A stretch of DNA of 64,000 bases, taken from positions 21,723,501 through 21,787,500 of the forward strand of contig JAILWY010000018.1 in the NCBI GenBank assembly GCA_022113835.1, written 5' to 3'. Both the position numbers and the translations under genes were made by a program. Shown one piece after another: positions 37,718 through 51,361 of this stretch (the stretch's first letter is position 1; each line of letters opens with the position of its first letter). The notes under the pieces are model-generated. The model saw nothing but the letters and a program-made list of their open reading frames with translations. It did no database searches and was not told the DNA's origin. Origin of the DNA: Atopsyche davidsoni (Eukaryota; Arthropoda; Insecta; Trichoptera; Hydrobiosidae).

Positions 37718-38841
37718 TTTTGATAGCTAATATTTTTTATTATATGTGGATAGATTATTTTTTTTGTACTACACAAAGCGAAATAATATTTCCAATATTT
37801 GAATGACAGATTTTGAAAATGACAGACAGTCCGTGTTATGCGCGAACTTCACACTTCTTTTTTAAAATTTATTTGATGTTTGCGATTAAATATGTTGAAA
37901 CTTTTTGTTTGGAAAATGTCGAAAATCGACTTAATTAATGGACCGAATGTGCCTATTGTATTGTTTTAGTGGTTTAAGACCATCTTCGTGTTATTTTCTT
38001 TCAAATGAAACCGGTTTGAGGCACATCGGTTGGATGGTTTCAAAACCTATAACCGCTTTGGGGCAAACTTTTTTTTGTTTTATATACATAGATATATATA
38101 TATATATATACAAATGTTTATAAATTTAAAAATGCATACAATTAAATATGGCCTATTCCACACCTGTCGCCACTCGATGGGAGAATGACGCGCTCGCAGG
38201 GCGCCTCTCCCGAGTGGAGCTCATTCCTCCGGGCGGGAACAGTGTCTCTGCCATCTCAATCCGCATAAAGGTGATTTTTTAAAATCAAAACACTATAGTA
38301 TTTATATATTTATAGTATAAACTAACAGATCCAGTATCCCGTGTTGAATTATGTACAGTAAATCTCGTAAAATGTGAGTTTTAAATTTTTTGTCGAGGAA
38401 ATGAACACGATCATATAAAAAAGTTTATCAATAATAGATTAAATTATTTAATTTAAATGAAAGAGTGCCAGTTTTACCAGCAATTAAAACGATAATTAAT
38501 AAAATATCCGTGGTCAAGAAATAAACATGGTTATTTGGCTAATGTCGCCTTGTCGTCTTGTGTAGTCCGCAGTATTTTACCGGGCGAGCAGCACTTAAAT
38601 ATAAACACAATAAATATCTACAGACTTTATGTGATTGAAAACCCTTTGAGAAAAATCACTAACAATAGCACTACCGGAGACGTCGTGTTCGCTGCCTCTG
38701 CCCGCTTAGAACGCTTTCTCCTTTGGTTCGTGGTCTGTGTTCTCTGTCTCTGCCGAGCGGAGCAGTTTGCAGGTTGCTCCCTCAGATGATCCGACTTAGG
38801 TTTGTCCTTATCGTAATAAATGCTTAGGACACCACATGCGA

Positions 38842-38883
38842 TACCTTTTAATTCCAACATACAGAGGTTGGAATTAAAAGGTA
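38842..38883. repeat. perfect 17-bp hairpin with 8-nt loop
   Basis: taccttttaattccaac (38842-38858) is exactly inverted at 38867-38883. No related copy or terminator context is seen. It could be a tiny MITE remnant or a structured RNA element. Confidence 0.75.
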
Positions 38884-40117
38884 GCTACAGAGCTAGATTT
38901 GAGTGAATTCTCGTTCGAAAGTAAAAAGAAGATTTCGGGTCTGGGTGTCACTGCCGAGATGGTTTTTTTTTGTACAGCCTTACAAGTACAATCGTCACCG
39001 CGTGAGTACACGACCGATTTATTCACTTCGATTCGCTTTACAAATATTTTACCAAAACAACAATCGGTTTTACACGATGATATAGTGTATTCGATGAATA
39101 CTTTATTGGGAGAGAACGATCGCAGGCAGTCATTAGGCCGGACTGACTATTCACAAAGCCAGTTTATTTGGTTCAGTATTTTCGTGTGCGCTGGTTAAAT
39201 TATTACGTGTACTTCAGTGGCTCTCAAATATCTCCTGATGGGTCACCACAAATAAAATTAGTGCATATATTTGTTATACAAGAGCTTTTTCGTTATCGGT
39301 TATAAGTTGCTTATAATAGAAATAATTATTTTATAAATATCATTATTTTATAGTTAATAATGTATGCACTGGAATTTGGTTTAGAATAAGGAATAAATAT
39401 TTAAATGATTGTATTTATGTATATTTTGCTTGCAATTATACATTCAATACAATGAAATATTTGTTACGAGTTTAAAAACTGTGCAAAAGAAATTAAACAT
39501 TGAAAAATAAATGCTTCAATCTGATCACACCTCCATAAAAATAATAATGTATTATATAATATATTTTAACTGTTATTTTAAGTTAAATTTCCTGAATACC
39601 ACAAGACTTTTTATTATTATGGCTTATTTGTCATATTAAAATATCATCATCACCCACGGATCCAATTTCCCAAATCTGCAACATATTTTATAATGAAATG
39701 GTTTGCTATTCACGGAATGCTTTCAAATGAATTGTGATTGATAATGTGCAATAGTATTCCAAATTAAACACCATAAATACTTTTTAATTATTTATTTTTG
39801 AGAATTTTTTTGTCAATATTTTACTATTTAAAGCAGTTATTGGTGTTATTTTTATTGGAGGACTCGAATATACATTTGGCTCGTATTTGGCGTTGAGGCT
39901 CGGGCCGTGTCCGCACAGCGACGTTCCGGGCGTCGCGACGCACACTTCGGGAGCCACAGAGCGACGTACTTATTTGGGGTCGCCTCCGGGCTTTCGAATG
40001 ATAAAAAATAAACATTATTTATGTGAGTATTGTTCGGCGCGTCGGAGCCGGGCGCGATGGTGCCTCCGCGGGTGACGGGCGTAGGGCGGACTCCCGAATA
40101 AATCAGCCCTCGGCTGC

Positions 40118-40296
40118 GCCCCGAGCCCCCGGCCCCCCGCCCCCGAGCCCCGCGCCCCCGAGCCCCCCGCCCCCGAGCCCCGCGCCCCCGAGCCCCCCGC
40201 CCCCGAGCCCCGCGCCCCCGAGCCCCCCCGCCCCCCGAGCCCCCCCGCCCCCGAGCCCCCCGCCCCCGAGCCCCCCGCCCCCGAGCCCCCCGCCCT
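40118..40296. repeat. C-rich minisatellite (ccccgagccccccgcc-type)
   Basis: Irregular 13-15-bp units of cccgagcccc with cgcccc spacers. The minus strand is G-rich, with quadruplex potential. Confidence 0.88.
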
Positions 40297-43042
40297 TCGT
40301 GCTCACTCTGTGCTCAATACTCTCGAGAGCCCCGCTCTTCAGCGCCGCCCCGTCTAGTGCCCCTCGTGCATTCACCCTTTTCGACAATCTGCTTGTCTAA
40401 GTGTATTCACTTTGAGTTTTCACATACATCATGATATGAATGTAGATAATCTATGTATGCAATCCATGCAGATAATCCATGTACGTAGTCCTTTACAAAA
40501 CAATATTTGAAAAAAAAATACGTTTAATCTCGCAACCACTTTGCAACCGACTGATTGCGTCCCCTTTTGCGTCGTTTCCTTAATAAGAAAAACCCCAAAA
40601 AAAATCTAAAAATAAAAGGCCTAATTACAAGACAGATATGTCGCTGCATGTAACAGAAAGTTCTTAGTGGAATGTAATTAGGATATTTTTTTAAATTAAA
40701 TTTTATTTATTTAATATTTTTTTACATATTTGATAACACGTGTTTGAGACAACTTGATAAAAGAAAACATCTGCCGTCTACTAAAAATATACGTAAATGT
40801 AAAACTACACAAACAAATAACGAAATTCTTAATTTTTCATTTTTTGATTTTCTAAGGCTGACTGCAGCTCAACACTGTCGTTCAAGCCGATACGGAAAAA
40901 ATATTTTTTTTAGTTCTCAACTTTACAATAATTATAATTATTGTTGGATAAATAAACGCAAATTAACAAAAACCCGAAGCTGTCACCTCGCGCCGGTCAA
41001 GCCGGGGTCTGGGTCGTTTGAACCTAATCCCCGGACGGTTGAGAACCAATTTTGTTTAATAATAAATTTAAATTTCGGGCCATAGACTAGACATAGTGCG
41101 CCCGCTTTTGGAACCAAACAGTGTGTTATTTTTACAATAGGGCAATTTTTTCGTAGAAATATTAACATTACAATCATCCAACGCATAACCACCTCACAGT
41201 CCAGCACGTTCGCTTGCCGACCGAGAGGTCCCGAGCTCGAGCTCGATCGAAGCGAACAGCTTATTCCAGTTTTCAATCTCGTTAAAACAATTCAATTTCA
41301 ATTTATTTTCAAAGGAAACGTTTGTTTCTAGAAGATTTCTATTTAATATTTATAAATAGATTTTCAAAGATATAAATTTAAAAAAGTCAGCGATTCGCTT
41401 AGATCACCATAGCCGCAAAGTTCACCAGTTAGCAACGCATTTTTATATGAAATAGGGCTGAACCTTATAATATCGAAAATCTATTTGCGTTGATCTTTCG
41501 TGAAATATTTACGCTCGTATTTAAAACGCTTCCGTTACTTTCTATGTTTAAACTCTGCACGATTATCGAGGGTCTCGGCACTAGGAACTAAACTTAATAT
41601 ATGCGGCGATCTGCACAAGGCCGCAGTTACCCTCGCGCGCTGTGACATTATTCATAGCCTGGAGTCAGCCGCACTCGCTCCTGACTGCTTTCCAAGTCGC
41701 TGTGAATAATCGTAGCGGCAAATTTATTTCCAAGTCCCTTGAGCGGTCCGCTCCCTGTACTTTGGGCTCATTAGCTGCCGCGCCCGCAGGACGCACCGCT
41801 CCGGGCGCTGTAGCATCCGCCCGCGTTCGGAGATCGTGCTAAATTCGAAGACAACATTAAACGCGGGTGTCTTTCTTATTAAACGGTCATTTATAAAGCT
41901 AAACTCAGATGTCAAAGAGACAAGTTTATATTTAATTTTAATCAGTAATTGATAACCTAAAGCGAGTGCCTCGTCAGCCGTCCGCTCTTATTTTGCATTA
42001 TTATGAGTTAAGAATGCTCTTTAAGAAAACGGTTTCACTTTGTAATGACGGTTTCAAAAGTTAGAAGTGATATGGAGTTGGATTTGCTCGTCTAGATACG
42101 CCACGCTCCGAAGATAGTATTCTTGATAATACCGGAAGTCCACCATTTAAGTCGGAATATTTATTTGAGTGGAGTATTTGGCTCTCCGCAGCCTCGCCCT
42201 CGGACCGCCGCCGCCGCGGGCCTCGCTCGGCGATCTCTCGCCATAACCGACTGGACTAATTGCGAACTTCTTAGTCGACTTCGCTGGCGCTAGATTGAAG
42301 GCGAACGATGAATCCGCGCGACGGTAGTGTGATAAACGGGCGGAGGATTTGCAGACCGTCGGCGATTTAAGATTAAGGGTAAGTGCTATTAGAACGACCC
42401 GAGAATGAAAATAATACGTGGTATATCGGATGCGACGATGGACTTTCTACAGACTGATCTATTTGACAGAAAAGAACTCGAAACCTAGTCGTCCAGGTTT
42501 AGAAAGCTAAAGTTGAAAGCAACTTATTTATTCGTTAATTTATTAAAGATTTAATGTTTGTAAACAAATAAAACATATTGTTTATATAGGCCGTTGTACT
42601 TTTATTTTTTTTTACTATGTATTATTATTATTTTATTTTGATATGTTCGAGTGACACAAGTTTAGTATAATATTTTTCTTTAACACGCTTACCTATAAGA
42701 GGCATCGGCCATCCGTATAGCTGCAGAATATTTTAAATAAGATTATCCTTTAAAATATAAAAAAAGATATCGTATAATAGTATCGTATCGAAATATGCGG
42801 TTTTATTGTTTCACTGTACTCAACATAAGTATTAATTTGTTACTTTACGATGTTTCGATCGGGTCAACGATCGAACGTACATCGATGACGATTCTGAAGG
42901 TTCGCGAGTTTCCGAGATGCGCGCAGACGCAGAAATCAATTTGGTAAAAATCTACAATCGAACGGATTGAAACATAAACCGGCCCACCAAGACTCGCGAT
43001 TAAGCGAGTGACAGTACTATCTATCGGTGACGAATCGTCAAC

Positions 43043-43120
43043 CGTGCGCTGTGCGCTGTGCGCTGTGGGCTGTGCGCTGTGTGGTGTGCGCTGTGGGCTT
43101 TGCGCTGTGGGCTGTGCGCC
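43043..43120. repeat. 7-bp tandem repeat (gtgcgct / gtgggct)
   Basis: About ten units alternate gtgcgct and gtgggct, plus one gtgtggt. It drives a minus-strand open frame (42845-43150) that I do not call. Confidence 0.85.
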
Positions 43121-45360
43121 GGTCCGGGTGGGAGGCATTATTCGAATCAAGATAAATAGCCAAAATATTGAAATTCAGATGTAGCGGATAAAGCGGCCAT
43201 TTTATTTAATTCAATTAGGCGGGAGTGTTTGAGTGTTGAATATATTATATATTAGGAGCATAGAACAAAGAGGCCGTCCGTAGCTCGAAAGCGAGAATCT
43301 TGAATATTAAAAATACATTATGGAATGCACTACAAACAACACGTTCGGGGAAACAAAGCGAACGAGGATCGCCGAGTAACCGAACGGCTTATTTTGTATA
43401 ATGTTAAATTTGCAAAAGGAGAGAAAAAAGGTTCTGCGTCCTTCTCGCCGACTAGTTGTCGATGGTCGCGAGGGCCGCGAGGGACGGGAGGGCCGCGAGG
43501 ACTCAGGCGGGCCTCCGCGCTGCAGTGCCGCGCTCGGGCGCCGCGCCGGAGAATGTCTGACAATTTGTTAACGATAAATCAATACGGGCCGGCCGGGTAA
43601 TTGCTCGGAATAAGTCATTCACAGAAGTCCGGGCCGCGCACCGCTGCGGGGCCGTCCACTGCCGAGAGATTAATAAACCGAGCGCGTTAATATTATAACA
43701 CCTATTCGGAGCTACCAATTTTTTATTGTTTGAATTGTAAATTTTTTATTGGTCTAGGAATAAATTCGTTACAATGCTATGTAATTCAGCAATAAACGTT
43801 CGCATATTCGTGAATGTGATTATTAATTTAGTGCTGGGAAAAAAATATGAATACATGGCGAATGAAATCAAGCAAAGATACGACATTGATCACAAATGCA
43901 AGTTTTGTACATTTGTAATAGTTTTTTTTTGTATATTTTTATATATTCTCTCTGAGAACGAGATCGAGCGAGACAGCTTTCGCCAGGTTGCGGAGGTCTC
44001 GACCGCTGGACTGACTGGTCGCTAAATTATGCGTCGCAGGCCGCGGGGAGGTAATAAAAGACACACTATCAAGACACAAAACCGTTCTCGCCTTTTTGGC
44101 GGTTTATCGCCTTTTACTCTAAATAAACGAAAAATGTTTTGTTGGAACATAACGTTGGACTGACTGGTAATTTCGATAGGGTTCGGCATTTGTACATATA
44201 AACAACGGAGAACAATTAGGCCACTCCGTGTGGCCGTGTGGCCGCTCGCTAAAACAGATTTGGAATAACTCACGCGAGCCCGCGAAGCAGAGAGCGGCCC
44301 GCCTCGCCCGCCTCGCCCGTCAACTCGCAACTCGCCTCTCTGGACGGTCCCGGCGGCCCCGGCGGCCCCGAGCACCTGTCGCGGTCGCGCTGCGTTGATT
44401 TATATGGACCCGGGTTTCGACTCCCGCACCCACAGATTATGCAGTAGCCGACTCGACAGTCAAATTGTTTGTTAGGAGCTCGCCTCGCGGCCGAAGCGCC
44501 GAGCTCGAGTCCGCTTCCGCAGTCGCCGGTACCGAGCCGGTGGGCGCCGCAGTTCTCTGAAAACACAAATACGTAACTTTAATTTATTTTCAAAATAATG
44601 CCGAGCGGTGTCAATCTAGTTGGACGAATCTAAATATATTAAGATGCGGCATGTGCGGAGTCAAATATGAGTATCAGATTGATTGATCGTGAGGAACGGT
44701 TGCTTTCATATTTTTTTGACGATACTTATAGTGTAATGGAATTCTAAGTTTGTAAGATTCACTAAAAAATTTAGGTGTTCTCACATAATTAAAAGAATAA
44801 ATCCTTTTTATATTTTATAAGCCTGACAGTGCCGATTTTAAGTATTTGTTTGTAGATTTTAGACTTCACAATATTTTTTTGTAAATTTTAATGTTTTGAA
44901 ATTAACAAATATATTGCGAGTAAAAATGCTCACCTTTGTCCGCTCGCTCTGTGGCCGCCGTTATTCCTCTCGCTTATTCGAGCATCCTTCGCGCGCGCGA
45001 CTCGGCGTTCAGAGCTGAGCAAACAAATGTCGAAGTACAGAAAACTTGGGTAATTTAATTGCACGGTTCAAAAGAAAAAGTCATTAATTTCTGTCCGTGA
45101 CGCAGCTCAGGCGATGCCGGAGAACAGTGGAGCGCGCGCCCCGCCGGAGGGCCCCGCGCCCGTCACAGGCCGGGACTCCTTGACCAGAACCAAATGATAA
45201 TGCGCCTCAGTGTAGAGCTACTGAGAATTAGGCCTCTCTGTTGTGAGAATTCACACTAATTATCAAACTCTGTGCCATGTATTAAACAGTGTGCCAGAGC
45301 GCCACGGTGAAATGTGTCAATTAAATATACTCATTTTTTAAATAATAAGTAAAATACAAG

Positions 45361-45515
45361 AGTGATTTTTCCACATATAGATTTATATTGGTGACCGGTT
45401 TTGCCAATCTTTCACGTTGCCATTATCAAACAGAGTGAGATTTTTTTTGATAATGCTGACGTGAAAAGTTGGTAAAACCGGTCACCAGAAAAAATCTATA
45501 TTTGGAAAAATCACT
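45361..45515. mobile_element. 155-bp foldback element with 70-bp arms
   Basis: Arms 45361-45430 and 45446-45515 are inverted repeats matching at about 60 of 70 positions by hand alignment, separated by 15 bp. The outermost bases are agtgatttttcca / tggaaaaatcact. Each arm carries ggtgaccggtttt..cca and an attatcaaa end. A third, single arm of the family is at 3405-3450. No coding sequence is present. Confidence 0.85.
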
Positions 45516-46624
45516 CAGGTATTTTAAAATGAAATTCCACCAAGTACTCTCTGTCAAAAATATTGAATTTCTATACTAATTTTTTTCAAAAGACCTCTCG
45601 AGGACATAATAAGTAACAAATATTTTACTATATCTATGATATAATAATTTAAAAAAAAAATAGTTTGTCGGTAATTTTACATGAATTCTTAACAAAAAAA
45701 TTAATAATAATAAATAAAGCTTAGAAAAGTTTTTATTTTAGATTTTATCATAAACGTAATTTACTTTTTACGTATACATATCTTTGTTCGATATTATATT
45801 GAAAAATGTAGATGAATGTGAAAATTTAAAGTATTATTATTAATTTAAGTAAATATGAATAAAATACCTTATAAATAAATGTTTAACTAAAAAATATCAA
45901 TTACCATTAATAATAAATATGTAAAAAAATGGCAGAGGCATTAGAATACATAATAGAAAAATTAAATATATTTAAAAGTAAAATATATTTAACAATGCGT
46001 GGTGCAATTTGCTAGATAATTATATTACCATCATAGATATTTTTAAAATTGCAATTATAAGGATTAATGCACAATTATATTAATATTAAATATAAAGCCG
46101 CCTTGTGCGAGTCCTGCCACGTTAGCAGATTTAATTGATTTTGAAAATATCATGCCACTCAGTAATTCTGCTTCAAATGCATTAAGGCATTATTTTATAC
46201 AATTCTAGTGTGTTCTATCGAGGTGTAATTTAACTGAAACTATTATATTAAGCATGAAATCGAAAAAATAAAAATGTCCTCTTATTTAAACACTTCTAAA
46301 AAGACAACACATGCTAGAGGTATATTTGTCGCTTTAATGTTGTTTATGACACTCATTCGGGTACTCCAAATAGATGTATTTTTTTTACATTTTTTTATTA
46401 TTATTAATATTCTCCGGGCTCTTTTAGCCTACACCATGAATTATCGCCTCGTTACTTGATTTAGTAAACCGAGAATAAAAAAATATCAAAAAATGAGATC
46501 AATTTGAATTCCAGGAGCCCGCGACGCGCGCGGCCGGCCGACTCGCGGCCTAATGCGTGTGATTACTCCAAATCATCTGTCATAATTTAATGCCCGGCCG
46601 CCGGGCTGAAGGGTCGCGCGGGCT

Positions 46625-46702
46625 GGGGCGGGGGCGGGGGCGGGGGCGGGGGGGGGGGCGAGGGCCGGGGCGGGGGCGGGGGAGGGGGCGGGGGCGGGGG
46701 CC
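46625..46702. repeat. G-rich (GGGGGC)n array
   Basis: Hexamer-like units with one run of 10 G; quadruplex-prone + strand. Confidence 0.9.
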
Positions 46703-47440
46703 GGCACGCGCCCCCGCCGCACCGCGAGGGCGTAATTGGGAAATCTCTTGACTCAATTTGGTTTCTGTTGGTAGCGCGATCACTTTGACGTAACAAACTT
46801 GTAATTTACACGAGTCACGTGACTCGTGACATCTTTCTGTTTTTAATATTGTTTTATGTAATGATACATAGTTTTATTATTTAAATTTAAGAATATTCAA
46901 AGCATACTTTCAACCAGTGGTCGATGCTTTAAATTTTTATATAAAATTTCCCAATTTTTAATTAAATTTAATTTATACGATAGTAGTTAAAAATAGTAGT
47001 TTTAAATACGCAGAGTTTGAATTTGAGAATTCGGTCAAGGGGGCTCGTGGTGAGTGTAGTGCAGGTTCAATGCTCGCGTCGGCTCGAAACTTGATTGCCG
47101 AAGACTGTCATTATGCTGCCAGGGGAAGCGGAGGGCGCGGGAGGTGACTCACGCAGACACTCGGGAGCACCCGCAATTGCTCATTAATACTTCAAGTCAA
47201 ACAACAAACACAATTACTTTAGTTTGGCTGTGACTCTTGCTCAAATAATTTCAATCAGTTACGGCTACCTACTCTAGTTAGATTCAAAAATTATAATTCA
47301 AGTTTATGTGTTTATATATACTTTTTTAGGTTGGCGACCATCTCACTGAGCATATACTTATGCTTAATTAGTGTTCATGGCTTTCTAAGGGAAAATAACG
47401 TAGTGGGTACCCGGGTCCTTCTACACACGCTCATATATAG

Positions 47441-47441
<1 letters not shown>

Positions 47442-47512
<71 letters not shown>
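47442..47512. repeat. (AT)n microsatellite
   Basis: About 70 bp of pure AT dinucleotides. Confidence 0.95.
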
Positions 47513-47516
<4 letters not shown>

Positions 47517-48059
47517 GGGCAGGTGTAATTTAAAATACTTTAAAAATTATACAGCAAGATTTGTTTCTTAAGTTCTAGCGAGTGTTGAACAGGTTGTGTT
47601 ATTATTCCCATGCGGCAGGTGCAAGGAGCGGTGTCTGGCGCCATTGAAGCAAATAGCTGTTAAAATAGAAAAATATGCAAATATATAAAATGACTACGAA
47701 AAAAATGTTTTTTGTTAATATTATATTATATATATATTGTTACAAAACTACATATTTGTGAAGTTTTAAGATTATAAAATATATACATATAATTTTACAC
47801 ATAAAACATACATTATTCATAACATTAGTAAACTTATTTTTACTATTTTGAATTCTAGTTTCTAAATTATTTTAAACAAATGTTAGTTCAAAATATCTTT
47901 GTACATCAATGTATCTTATCCCTTACAATCCAGGTCGCGAATGAAGATTTACGCAATCTCGACCGATCGCGGATAGATTCCGTGTATGCTCATTCCCTGA
48001 ATATTGGTAAGAGGCGATGACGGGGAGCGCCGCTGCAGAGTCCGCGAGTGCCCGGCGAG

Positions 48060-48119
48060 CCGGAAGCCCCGGAAGCCCCGGAGGCCCCGGAAGCCCCGGA
48101 GGCCCCGGAAGCCCCGGAG
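48060..48119. repeat. 9-bp minisatellite (ggaagcccc / ggaggcccc)
   Basis: About six to seven copies, alternating A and G at one position in the 3' part (18-bp dimer). Confidence 0.88.
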
Positions 48120-50922
48120 ACTTCCTCGCGAGGATGCGCTAAAAGCTAATTGTCAAATTCTCGTGACAAGTTTTTGTTCGGTAAAATTTTTTCACGAATG
48201 ATAGAAAAGTTGGTTTTCAAAAATAATTCAGTATTGTTCGTTCAAACAGCGTTTTCCCTGCAGGGTTAATGCAAATGTTAAATGTTGTACAGCAATGTAT
48301 AATATTTCCGAAGTATTTTTGGCTGCAGAATGAACCAGCAGCGCTTGTGCCGATCTTTGAGGTCCGGCCTGTGAACGGAATACAAATATTAAAGCATCGT
48401 TTTTTTGAACTATCAAGACGAGAAAAATTGGTTTCGAACAGTTGTACCGCGGGAGGTGTAAAAACTCGTCCGAAGGGAATCTGGTAAAAGATCTGCTCCG
48501 GCGGCCGTCCGTCACGAGCGGCGATCTCCGCTAGGTTTTTAGCCGCTCGCCGAGGCGGGCATTTGCCGAAGTTTAGTATAATTCCCAGCAGTTTATGGTG
48601 AAAATTCAGGCAAACGAGGCTCTCGATCAAAACTGCAATTGAAAGGAGTTTTTTTAAATTCAATTTATGGGTTCTATATCGAATAAGTTCTAGTTTATAA
48701 CAGAATTTAAGTTTGTGAATACATGACAATAAAACCACAATCGTTTGTGTTCAATCGGAGTATCCCGAGGCTCGAGGTGATGTCGGGGAGACACGCCAGA
48801 TGAGTTTTCTTCCCGAGAGTCACGGGAAAAGGTGAAATTTTTTTAATAAATGCTTTATCTAGAATTTTAATTACTTCTGGATCATCAATAGAAAAAGTAA
48901 AATTACTAGGAGATTACTTATTCTCCTACGTTTTGCCGCTTCGAAAGTGTCTAGTGAAGTGTGCTATAAACATTGATTTTACTTGTAAATCTGATAAATA
49001 ATCGTCGCATGATTAAAATATGGACATCTATAGTTTTTCATAAGAATTCTACATCTATACGATCAGGGCGGGGGCGGGGGCGTCGAGGACGGCAGCCGTC
49101 CGCCCCGCCGGCTCACAACATCATGAAATATTCAGCCGGCCGCCGCGCTGTCCGCCCATGTCGTCAGTGCAGCCCTGCGCTTCGGTGGCAATTTTTGTAA
49201 TGTAATTTCATGAATAATCGATGAATCCAAACAGTGAACTGCACATCCTAAATATACTGAATCATTTTTTTTCGAGAGCGATATAATTTCTCATAGGATG
49301 GTATCGTAATAATGAAATATTTTCTAGTTATATATCAATTGCAAAGTTATTAATTTTAATGCAAATCTATCTCGCAGGGGAGCGGCCGGTGATGTCGTCC
49401 ACCCGCCGGTATCGGGTCGAAGTGCAGATTCAGAGAAAGTTCATTTCAGTTTCAGTGGCATATTTTTTTGTCTCCATACGAATCGGATGCGGCCGCAACC
49501 GCTTCCGTACCCCGCCTGCACACCTTTCGTCTCGGCTTTTTCTTTCAAATCTTTCACCGCGATGGAGCCGCGCGATCAATAAATAGTCACTCGTTCTTAA
49601 ATTGCGGTTCGGCGTCTCTTGCTCAAGAACACAAAATATATTCTTATTTCTCCAAAATTGAACGTTTTTGGAAAGAATAAGAGTTTGTTAACTCTGTATT
49701 TTTAAAAATAGTAGTTTTAAAGGCGACCGTTCTCTCCGCGCGCGTTGATCACCATCGCGCCCGAGACCTCGACTCGCACCCGCCCGCGCCCGTCCGCTTG
49801 CCCTTCAACGTCGGGTCACCGCCGAGAGGGGTGCGAGTGTCCGTCTGACGGGTGTCACGGGGAGGAGGCCGGAGCCCCGCTGAGCCGGGAGGCCGCCCGT
49901 TGTCGCTCGACAGCCCGCTCCGCCCGAGGAATGCGACGGTCCGTCATCCTCGTCCGCGTCGGAATCACTCACTTCAGAATGTGCAGCTGCGTCAGAGAGT
50001 CGGGGCGCTCTGCCGGGCGGGAAGCGGGGGCGCGGGGGCGCAGTGAGTGATATTGAGTATAAATGCTAGACTAATATTTTCGCGTTATTGCATGTCCCCA
50101 GTGTAGGTTTTTGAAAAAAATAATCATCAAAATTCAGTGGAATCCGATTTAAGTTAGACTAAAGTTGACTCGGACTCATTAATATGATAAAAGGTGAAGA
50201 GTGTCCTCCTAGAGTGACAGGCCTCGGGGCTCGACTGCCGGGGGCGCCTCTTTTCGAGCTTCCGCGGTAATCGTAGGTGCAAAAACGCGGATCGGACGCG
50301 CTATTTTTCAGATTCGCACGAAACCCGACAGCCAGGGCGGCGACACGTTTGCCTTGTATTTAAGGGAATATATTTTTTAAAAAAAGTTAACTTTGAAGTT
50401 AAACGGGTCGCCTAAAAACAGTTTGAAAATCACAATTTGATATTTGTTTTGCAAAACTTTTGTATTATCTACTGTCAGCTATATACTCGTTCATAAAGGT
50501 ACATTTCTTTTACTAAAATAAACTATTTTTTAAAATTAGTTTTCCACAGCAAGTCTTTAGACATTTTCTCGTCTTACACAGACATTCACAGTAATCAAGT
50601 TCCAGTGTTATTTATAATGTATAAAATTAATGTAAAATAAATATTTGATTTCTGTTCCATAAAAAATACAATTTTTCTTAGTTAGATGAAAGATAAGAAA
50701 AAAAACAAAATTCATGTCATCTTTAACAAAATTCATACATCGGGTGGTCTGCGGTCAGCGCCCGCCTGGCCGAGACGCGCCTTTTTTTGGCATCCCAAAT
50801 ATTCTGCTTATTTTCCATGTTTTATGTATTGTAGAAGAGCGCGACGCTACCTGCGACATTGCCGGGAGTGGGGAAATGTTAAAAACATGTACACATGCTC
50901 CGGCCAAGGTTTTCACTTTATT

Positions 50923-50929
<7 letters not shown>

Positions 50930-50977
<48 letters not shown>

Positions 50978-51036
50978 TCATATATATATATATATATATA
51001 TGTATATGTATACGTGTATATGTATATATATATATT
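50930..51036. repeat. compound AT-rich microsatellite (TA, TATG, TACA) with T tract
   Basis: Blocks of (TA)n are separated by cacattca and by tgtatatgtatacgtgtatatg, then a run of T. Confidence 0.9.
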
Positions 51037-51299
51037 TTTTTTTTTTAATTTTTTTTATTTAGTATTTAGTTACATAGAAATCATAATAATACAGAATCAT
51101 TCAGCAAAAGTTAAAACTGTCTTTTTATATAATGGGTATTATGAATTGTGTGCGTGAATGCAACATCGTATGGAGCTATTTTTCGCAGCCTCACAAGCAG
51201 GATTTCAATGCCATAAATGTTAAACACGAGAGCGAGGCAGCGCTGTGTTTACAGTGTGCAATTAAGCCCAGATAAAGCGAGCGTCAATAAAATTGTCAG

Positions 51300-51361
51300 C
51301 CCCCCGCCCCCGCCCCCGCCCCCGCCCCCGCCCCCGCCCCCGCCCCCGCCCCCGCCCCCTC
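51300..51361. repeat. (CCCCCG)n hexanucleotide array
   Basis: About ten uniform units; the minus strand is a regular G5C repeat with quadruplex potential. Confidence 0.95.

Noticed and set aside
38170..38217. Imperfect inverted repeat ccactcg..gggaga / tctccc.gagtgg
   Set aside because: Short, bulged and in a GC-rich island where such pairing is expected by chance.
41190..41260. SINE-like string with gaggtcccgagctcgagctc
   Set aside because: The B box is too degenerate and no A box could be placed at the right distance.
48217..48738. 173-codon minus-strand frame
   Set aside because: No recognisable domain or splice context, base composition like the surrounding intron; likely chance.
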